This document shows positions 56,900 through 64,000 of a DNA stretch of 64,000 nucleotides, piece after piece (positions within the stretch are counted from its first letter, which is position 1; each line of letters starts with the position of its first letter). The stretch covers positions 6,672,912 to 6,736,911 of the forward strand of contig JAJEKV010000039.1 of NCBI GenBank assembly GCA_021234155.1, written 5' to 3'. The notes under the pieces were generated by a model. The model saw nothing but the letters and a program-made list of their open reading frames with translations. It ran no database searches and was not told the origin of the DNA. The position numbers and the translations under genes were made by a program. The stretch is from Isoetes taiwanensis (Eukaryota; Streptophyta; Lycopodiopsida; Isoetales; Isoetaceae).

Positions 56900-57566
56900 A
56901 TGGCCATGGCGAAAGGACGATCGATGCAAGACTGGAAGCTGTTTCTGGAGAGCGCTGGCGTTGATGCATGCACAAAGAGTGAGGCGCAACAAAGAGTGTT
57001 TGATTGCGCAATTGATATCAACGACCTCAACAGATGTGGAGCCATGCCTCGGTTTAGGCCTAGGCGTCCAACAGCAATCCAAAGGTATGGAGAAACAAGT
57101 TGTTGTAAAAATGAAAGAAGACGAAAATATGATATCTATAAAACGAAAATTGGAAGGGGAGTACAAGAAAGAGCAGGGCAAAAAGAAAATCCAGAAGCTT
57201 GACATGTCTAAGATCCAAGATCCAATCATGGATATCGAAGCCCAGAAGAAGTGTAAGATCCAGCCTAAGACCCAAGTCCAACTCATAAAGAAGCGGGATT
57301 CAAACTTAGAATTCGAAGTCAAAATGTTATCCATCAAACAAAAATTGGAAGAGGAGTACAAAAAAGAAGAGGCTAAAAAGAGAGAACATAAAATCCAAGT
57401 GATCCAAGATCCAATTACTAAGAAGCCTCCAACAAGCAAGATCCAAGTCGAGAAGAAGAAGCGAAAGTTGGAGACTATAAGAAAACAATGCGCAAGGGAG
57501 ATGCAGAAGATGCCTCCTCTTTGGGGTGCACCTAGGAAGCTAAGTTCTACACTCAAGTCCTTCTAA
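56900..57566 (+). CDS. Lys/Glu-rich protein with internal repeats
   Basis: Function unknown. A frame from ATG 56900 reads MAMAKGRSMQDWKLFLESAG then KSEAQQRVFDCAIDINDLNR. The longer frame (56961-57566, 201 aa) then carries EPCLGLGLGV, containing LxLxL, the core of EAR-type repression motifs (suggestive only). Two internal repeats follow: SIKRKLEGEYKKEQGKKKIQ...IQDPI and SIKQKLEEEYKKEEAKKREH...IQDPI, about 65 residues apart, and a basic tail. The two frames probably belong to one protein joined by an unseen splice or frame error between 56985 and 57030. The second copy at 1439/13406 is split by the Helitron. A 291-codon antisense frame here is a shadow. Confidence 0.55.
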
Positions 57567-58530
57567 CTCAAATTGGACATGCTTGTCATTTTTGTACATA
57601 TATTATTTCCATTCTTTCCATGTTGAGAAGAGTTCTCTTCATATGTACTTACGCCATTGGTTGGGGCTTTTCCAACCACAACAATAAATGATGTTATTCT
57701 TTCATAAGGGTAAGGGTAAGGGCAACTATATATATGTTGTTTGAGGTTATTGTCACATACCTCTTTTGTATACTTGCTAGCTCAAACACTCAAAGAAACC
57801 TTTTCAATCATTGGTACGAGAATTGACATTTTAATCATCTCGTCACGTAGATGGGCCTAATCACTCATTCCACTTCCATCTACTCCACTTCCATGCCCTC
57901 AAGCTTTTCAGTTAACTTCTCTTTCCATCTCTCTGCAAGTCATCATAACCTAAAGAACCATCGATGATTTTGACATTCAAAGTATCACCGACTGTGCATC
58001 CCTTGATGCATTTCCTTAAGAAAATATTACGCCAACATACAATTGATACACTTGAACTATTTCCTATTTGCACTTATATGCATGTGCCAGATGTGTTACT
58101 ATACTTGGAAAATGTTGCACCTTGTAATATGATTAGCTTCATTTATAATTATTTGATTTGCATTATTTGTCTTAACTTTAGCCATGTCGACTTGCACTAT
58201 TTTACTCATGCAGAGCTCATCAGCTTTGTCTTAAGAAGTTAGTAGTGGTGTTTTTGTATGAAAAGGTGCCTATGTAGCAACACAAACATCATAGTAAGAA
58301 GTCTCATAAGAAATTTAGCAGAAGAATCGTAGCATCATAGCACAAGCCAGAAGAAGATATGGAAAAGTTTTCCACATTCCTTTTATTTGTATTACCAGCA
58401 TCCGTTATTTATTCTTTTACTGCCAGCACATTTATTCTTTGGTAAAGCATAAGCTCTACCAAATGGTAATGGTAAATAAGTACAGGCTTGTATTAATCAG
58501 GTTGTTCTTGCACGCTCTTAAAGTTTTTTT
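57567..58530 (+). repeat. 3' flank, paralogous to 13801-14938
   Basis: Collinear with the flank of the interrupted copy through the phrase CTCTTAAAGTTTTTTTTT. Beyond it the two loci diverge (here GTGCGCATATTGCATG; there the 6.4-kb array). No gene; the small frames have no known domain. Confidence 0.8.
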
Positions 58531-58539
58531 TTTGTGCGC

Positions 58540-59120
58540 ATATTGCATGTTGCATATCTTACTAGCAGTGTTCCTAGTATATATGCTACTTAGCCAAATG
58601 AACAGTTTTTTGCATGCCATATGTTGGAGTTTCTACATGTTGGCTTATCCTACACGTTTGCTACATGATGCCTTAGTAGCTGCCTAGTGGCAATAACTGA
58701 AAGATAGACTGAAGCAGAGTTTTGATGGGTGTTGCCCAAGGTCTTCTGGCAGCTCAAAATTAATGTAAAGAGGCTGCCATAACTATTTCTCCAAGGCAAA
58801 CAGAGCACCGACTTTGGTGCTATATACCTTGATCATGCCATTATGGTTTTTAAAGAGTATATGCAATGGTTTTTTGTGTATATGCAAGCTGCTTGCGTTT
58901 GCTTCTCTTACTCATATCTACATGAGAGTAATGTAATAGTTTTCCTTTAGGGAATAAATCCAGGGGGCCGACCCAGGCTCTCAAGAGTTCTTTTATTAGA
59001 ACAATGAGAGATTGGACCATAGGTTTGCAAAGATACAGACTAAGAAGCTTTAACTAGGTAAATACCTCATTGTTACCATTTCTACACGCTCACACTATCT
59101 CCACCCGATTTGGGTTGGAA
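58540..59120. other. Intergenic, no feature seen
   Basis: AT-rich DNA without a recognisable gene, RNA or repeat apart from short simple runs. Confidence 0.4.
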
Positions 59121-59124
59121 AACC

Positions 59125-59205
59125 TAGAAATATGGAAACCCTTCCGGATTTTCACAAAACCCGGAAGGGTTTCCTATTCTTGAAGTCCGGAAGGGTTTCC
59201 GGTTG
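59125..59205. repeat. Small GGAAACCCTTCCGG motif cluster
   Basis: GGAAACCCTTCCGG at about 59137, then CCGGAAGGGTTTCC twice (about 59162 and 59187), so forward and reverse copies face each other. It is the same motif as the larger cluster at 62280-62800. Confidence 0.8.
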
Positions 59206-59823
59206 AAATAAAGTTTTTTGGTGGTCGAGATTCACCACTAATCAATACTAGCATTCAATTGGTGCGGCTGTTTCATTTTACGAAGAAATTTTTCTGTTCA
59301 TAGCTATTCATCCGGCGTTCTCCTACGATTCCGCTCCAAGCATGCAATCCACATGTGTTTCTTTGAATCAGACGGGTTTCTCATTCTCAAACAGGTAAAT
59401 AATTGATGTTTCTCTTAGTTTTCTGGATTTTCTGATGGACTATGATGCCCCCTTTTCTGATTCATTCGTCTACTTTTGACGGTTATCTGCTTTTGGTTTT
59501 TTTTTAGGTCTCGATGGCATGGCGCTGACAGAGATATGATTTAGCCCCTTATGCATTTTCTTATGCGAGCGCAACTGATTGTTTATAGCCATGGTGAGGT
59601 TCTTTTTTTGCATATCAATTCCTCAGATAACTGTAAGAGTTTTTTATTGATGTCTTTGCAACTCCCGCAACTGCAGAAGTTTCTTTCATCGATTTCTTAT
59701 TCTCTGATAGCAGAGACTTGGTCCTTGGTCCGGATCTTCTTCCTCAAGCTGCTGCATTTTTTGTGATTTGGACCCATTCAGGAATCGAATTGTGCAGAAT
59801 GTGTTTTGGGTTCCTGTTTACTC

Positions 59824-61038
59824 ATGAAATCCGGCAAGAAATCTGCAGCAGACGCTGTTGCTCTAGTAATAGATCATGGCAAAAAAAATTTGATTCTCTG
59901 GGAAAAGGTTGCTACCTTCATAAATGTTGAGACCGAAATTGGGGAACGGATTCATCAGAACTACAGCCAGCTGCAGGTAAATCTTGGGCTTTTGTAAATT
60001 CTTCGTGGTTTTTTATCTAATAGGATTTATGCTGGTTTCGGTGCTTTGCAGGTTTGAAAGTGGCAATCTTTAACTCTGCATCTGTTGCCAGATACGTTGA
60101 TGTATTTTTGAGTGGTCTGAAGCATCTGCAGACTGCTCAAAAAGCCTGATTAATGACAAAGCTGCATTTGACTCTTATGGTTTAGCCATGACTCGGTGCA
60201 ACCAGTTCTCTTGGTTGCATTTTCGATTCTCTTAGTATAAGCTTCGATTCTCTTAGTATAAGCTTTGTTGATCTGAGTTCTGTGTTGTGGCTCAGGAGTT
60301 AGAAGCATATGCATGCCTATCTAGAGGAGCTTCTGGCTGCAAATATCATGGATAGGATGAGGTTCAACCGGTGCAAGGTGCATTTTTTATCTTTGTTGAG
60401 CTTAATAGTTCTTATATAATCTAGACAAAAGATGCAGTACTGCACCAAGTGAATGTATTGAAATCAAATGTCTGCAATGTAGCATATTTTCTGCAAACAA
60501 TCTCATGCTGTATTTTATTTGAGCTCTTCTTGCATTTGTTATCGCTAACAAGATTGATTTGATCCCGTTCGGTCTGAAACATGTTTGCTTGAGGGATTGT
60601 ATGTGTTACAGGACTTTAATCTGCAGATACGAAGTCCAGCATCTCTTTTGCACTGTCATAGCTTGACTAATCTGTGCTTTGATCATGCTGTTGCAATTTG
60701 ACCATTTCTATTATGCGTACATTGATCTAAGTATTTAACTCTGCATATTGATGTTGTAGATACCGCTTTAGAGCATTTGGCAAATCTTTGTAGATTGGAT
60801 AATGGAGCTTACTCTGGCTTGAAATCTATGGGTGAATGCCTGGTCAATATATTTGCCTTGATAGATCTCCCTGCGCTCGTTGGTGAGATTTTGCTTGCAT
60901 AATTTTGTATATTTATTTGATACCCCTCTATTTCTAATGTATAATTGCGTTCTTTCTTTGTTTTTTCTTTTATCAGAGGGCCAGCCTGATAGTATTGCAG
61001 GGGAAATTGAAAATATAGTTCATTCTTATGCTGAAAAG
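59824..61038 (+). CDS. Exons of an unidentified spliced gene
   Basis: Exon a (59824-59976) starts MKSGKKSAADAVALVIDHGK, contains ILWEKVATFINVETEIGERI, and ends at a GT donor after CTGCAG. A stretch near 60055-60150 reads VAIFNSASVARYVDVFLSGL. Exon b (about 60761-60880) reads DTALEHLANLCRLDNGAYSG then CLVNIFALIDLPALV, ends at GT, and joins in frame to exon c (60977-61038), EGQPDSIAGEIENIVHSYAE, ending at AAG|GTATGT. The clean b-c splice argues for a genuine or recently genuine gene. A further exon-like piece at 61345-61430 contains FKERYQDVKTEFMIQLCARN. I do not recognise the family. Confidence 0.45.
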
Positions 61039-61499
61039 GTATGTAGCCCTCTTAGCACACTGGTGTTCCAGACGTTCATGTGCACAATAAATCAGTGTTT
61101 AAAATGCTTTTGGAATTGAAAATCTCTAGTTCTCGGAAGTAGTCGCTGTTCAACTTTAATTGCTGCAAATTTTTGTCCTTTGCAATGTACATGTTTTGTG
61201 CCTCCGCATTATAGGTTTAAAACAGACAGTAATGATCTTGAGCTTGGTTTCTCTAAGCCACACTGGTGATTGAAGTATGTGAAGTGTTGATTTTATTGCC
61301 ACTCTTGCCGAGTGATGACATGAAGATATTGTTCTTTCTTTCCAGGTCAGGATTTAAAGAAAGATATCAAGATGTCAAGACTGAGTTTATGATCCAATTG
61401 TGTGCAAGGAATACCAAGGGTCTGGACATAGCAATATTTTTTGTACTTATCTTACAGAGTATAAAAATATTATGTGCCATGTTCTATCTGAAGTGGTAA

Positions 61500-62275
61500 A
61501 ATGCAGAGGTTAACAAGAAGACCATGGTGGATAATACTATTAAAAATAGAGAGCGAGAATTTCACTTTGGGAACTTAAATACAACCCAGTTTGAGTGGGG
61601 ATGATGGTTTAACCTAGGTTCAAATCCTTGGAGCTCCTTTCCGTTTGTATTTCTTCATTATTGATTTTAAAGATTGAAAATTGTTCTGCCTCTCAAGTTC
61701 GGTGTTTAATTTGATTTATGTGTGTGAACAACAATAAACTATAATGTTTAAACTCAGTAACTAGAAATGGTTTTGACTAGGAAACCATTAGATTTGTGAG
61801 TGCATGAAATGGTATGGCACTAATAAATTAACTTGCAATGGTTTGGTAGTAAAAGACGGGTTGATTTACTGATTTATAGCCGTTAACAACATTATCTGAA
61901 CTATTCTATTCTACCAAAACCATTCTGGTTTCATTGCATTGAAGATGAAAAGGCTTTGGTAGATTACATTAAACAATGGTGGCTTATGACATTTTAACAC
62001 ATAAAAATTGTTCATGTTTTAAAGGATTAGACTAGAATGTTTAAACCCTTCCTCGCAGATTTGAGGAGAGCGACAAGTCCTCTCCTGTGCTATTGCGTTA
62101 TTGCATGCATTGTGGCTTTCTCATAACAAGGCCAAGGGTTTATGCCTCATATGTATCGAAACACATTTACCATTTACTTGAGTTTGTTTCTTCTTTTCTG
62201 ACATCCCGGCGTACGTCCAAAATTTTTGAGATTAAAGCTGGTCTCAATTCTTAGTTAATCTTACCCCATGGAGTT
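61500..62275. other. Intergenic or intron, no feature seen
   Basis: AT-rich, short frames only. It could be a long intron of the gene starting at 59824. Confidence 0.35.
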
Positions 62276-62279
62276 TCTA

Positions 62280-62800
62280 ACTGCATGTGGAAACCTAACC
62301 TATTTTCCTCCTCATGTGGAAACCTAACCTTCCTGTGGAAACCCCCTCCTGTGGAAACCCTTCCCAATTTCCATCATGCAAGGAAATCGGGAAGGGTTTC
62401 CACTCAAAATTTGTTTCCACTCAAAATTTGAATTTTGAGTGACGTGCGTTCGATGGACGTGCGCCTTAATGTCGGGCGTCCGTGTGGAAAGGCGTGAGCC
62501 ATAAAGGCTCACGTGTGTAAATATTTAAAAAAAAAAAAAAATTTGTGGAAACCCTTCCGGGTTTTAATGGAAACCCTTCCGGCTTTCCAATATGGAAACC
62601 CTTCCGGCTTTCCATGGAAACCCTTCCGGGTTTTAGTGGAAACCCTTCCGGGTTTTCAAATTCTGGAAAACCGGAAGGGTTTCCATGGAAACCCTTCCGG
62701 GTTTTATTGAAAACCGGAAGGGTTTCCATGGAAAGCCGGAAGGGTTTCCATGGAAAGCCGGAAGGGTTTCCATTAAAACCCGGAAGGGTTTCCGTGGGAG
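62280..62800. repeat. Bidirectional GGAAACCCTTCCGG minisatellite
   Basis: From 62547 the unit TGGAAACCCTTCCGG(G/C)TTT occurs five times in forward orientation. After 62660 it appears mostly as its reverse complement CCGGAAGGGTTTCCA, with one forward copy near 62684. The whole array can fold into a large cruciform. Diverged copies (TGTGGAAACCTAACC, GTGGAAACCCTTCCC) lie at 62286-62400. A 35-bp palindrome-like stretch ACTCAAAATTTG...CAAAATTTGAATTTTGAGT (62401-62441) precedes it. It reads through as repetitive Gly/Phe/Pro peptides in several frames, which I treat as artefacts. Confidence 0.85.
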
Positions 62801-63179
62801 GCCAACCCAAATCGGGCGTACTTAGAACCATCGATTTTTACACTTATTGCTTGTTATTTTGCCTTAACCGAAATTGGAAAAACATTTTTTCCTTTGTCAT
62901 AGCTTGTTGTGGAAAAACATTTTCTTCTCAGCCGAAATGTGGTATCTATTAGGCCGAGATTTGCTGGATGCTTTACTGGGTGCTATCGAAGGTCTTCTGG
63001 CAGAACTACGGAGATTCGGCTCAATCTGTGCAATGTCCTGAATATTTTTCCATAATTCATATGTCGCAGATCCGGCCCCTTTCTTGGTCTGAACGGCATG
63101 CTGCATGCAAATGCTTCTGGGTTAAAGTTTCATACGGGACTTATTTTTTGCTTGAACGGCATGCTACAGGCAGGCGCTT

Positions 63180-63452
63180 CTGAGTTAAGTTTACATTTTC
63201 AAGATATTGATCCACTTCCAATCTCTGGTTTTTTCTGGATAAAAATATGGCCAGTGTATTCATTGCTTCAAAATATGGAGCATGCTTTAAGAAAGTGTGG
63301 TGCTACAAGTGGCCGTGTCTTACTGTTATCAAATGACATACACCATGCTGGAAATTTTGACAAGGCTATGGCGAAGTATCAAAAGTTGTTCCTGTTCCTG
63401 ATACTCAAATGCAAGAAGAAGATGTTGGGTCTGATTCTACGAATAACAAGGT
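63180..63452 (+). CDS. Possible later exon(s) of unknown gene
   Basis: A frame reads ISGFFWIKIWPVYSLLQNME, HALRKCGATSGRVLLLSNDI and NFDKAMAKYQK. A one-base shift then gives VVPVPDTQMQEEDVGSDSTN, ending at AACAAG|GTAATG. Protein-like composition and a GT donor suggest an exon on the same strand as 59824-61038. Whether it is the same gene is not shown. Confidence 0.35.
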
Positions 63453-63459
63453 AATGCAA

Positions 63460-64000
63460 TACATTTTCATATTAGCAAAGAATACTGGTAGCTAATGAAG
63501 CTCATAGTCTCCTAGAGCTTAAATACGAAAGATGACTTCATATTGCAGACCAAATACAGTCTTGGAGTAAAAGGTTTGATCAGTGGAATTGCTTTGATTT
63601 TTCTGAGATGAAAACATTTTTTGAATCGTGATTCTTGTAAACGCTTATTTGCATTATGTTCTGTGCAAATATATGATCTTAATTCTCTGTTTCTCTCTTG
63701 TACTTAAACTAAGTTTGTTTCTTACCATGCTCGCTTTGTCTAGGGGCAAAAGGTCTACATTAGATGATCGGTTGACAACCGAGAAGCCTAAGGTACCTTT
63801 TGGCCCTTGCATCTTTACCCTTATCAGGCTAATGATGTATTGGTTGGCTGCAGGTACGGGCTTCTCCTCTTAATGTATTCCTTTTGTCCTGTTTGTATTA
63901 GGTGAGCTTGGAGTTGGCAATTAAAGGTGGACGGATCAAAGAATGATTGTTACTGAAAAATAGGAACCAAAAAATGGAAGCTAAGACTCAATATGGAATT
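63460..64000. other. Window end, exon-like scraps
   Basis: After an acceptor-like TTGCAG (63548) a frame reads TKYSLGVKGLISGIALIFL. Near 63744-63790 another reads GKRSTLDDRLTTEKPKV. The gene, if real, continues beyond the window. Confidence 0.25.

Noticed and set aside
56681-57556. 291-codon minus-strand ORF
   Set aside because: It is the antisense of the Lys/Glu-rich gene; its Phe/Ile/Ser-rich composition is the expected shadow of AAG/GAA codons, and part recurs antisense to 13405-13637.
62280-62800. CRISPR-like array
   Set aside because: Repeats change orientation, spacers are only a few bases, and the genome is eukaryotic.
62545-62952. Repetitive Gly/Phe/Pro ORFs on both strands
   Set aside because: They arise from the GGAAACCCTTCCGG minisatellite in several frames; no start context or conserved unique part.
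1-64000. A bacterial-style defence or biosynthetic system
   Set aside because: Introns, plant gene families and eukaryotic transposons dominate; no operon-like gene cluster is present.

Overview
This is nuclear DNA of a land plant. The evidence is spliced genes with GT-AG introns, plant-type PPR motifs (such as MYAKCGN and VSWSA), a SERK-like receptor-kinase remnant, a ribosomal protein eL20 gene with a telo-box promoter, and a heavy load of Helitron, LINE, DIRS and foldback elements. Many PLS-type PPR relics, a DIRS element and a transposase family I associate with non-seed plants suggest a fern or similar lineage; that is inference. No prokaryotic operon, CRISPR array or rRNA was seen. The window is mostly repeats; few loci look intact.

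Layout. 1-1435: short repeats and foldbacks punctuated by a palindromic 20-mer. 1439-14940: one copy of a Lys/Glu-rich gene and its 3' flank, split by an 11.8-kb Helitron (1594-13405). An uninterrupted paralogue at 56980-58530 gives the exact empty site. The Helitron is composite, with a second 3' hairpin+CTAG terminus and a second 5' start head-to-tail near 6400. It carries PPR and HRD3/SEL1L gene fragments and a LINE derivative with an ORF1p-like gene (12155-13060). 14960-30935: a direct tandem array of ~6.43-kb units, each full unit holding a SERK-like kinase pseudogene and a 0.27-kb MITE. Differences between units cluster at CAG/CTG/CCG sites. 30940-35900: mostly unassigned. 35911-36644: an eL20 (RPL18a) gene with conserved introns but several breaks.

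38025-40698: a coiled-coil/RING-like ORF series followed by an FCP1-homology (HAD) phosphatase-like exon with a DLNGV motif. 41444-41917: a two-exon acidic protein. 42546-47359 (minus): a decayed transposase-like gene split by a 5'-truncated LINE (about 44620-46848) that ends in a (CATTCT)n tail. 47588-49797 (minus): a decayed DIRS-type retroelement. 50120-50671: a long foldback element. 54280-55051: a small unknown ORF and a PPR relic. 56900-57566: the uninterrupted Lys/Glu-rich gene. 59824-61038: exons of an unidentified spliced gene, with further possible exons to the window end. 59125-59205 and 62280-62800: arrays of a GGAAACCCTTCCGG motif in both orientations.

The genes do not form a pathway. 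The main story is transposition history: a Helitron that captured gene pieces and landed in a duplicated gene, a LINE inside a transposase gene, and a tandem array whose ends lie in T-runs.
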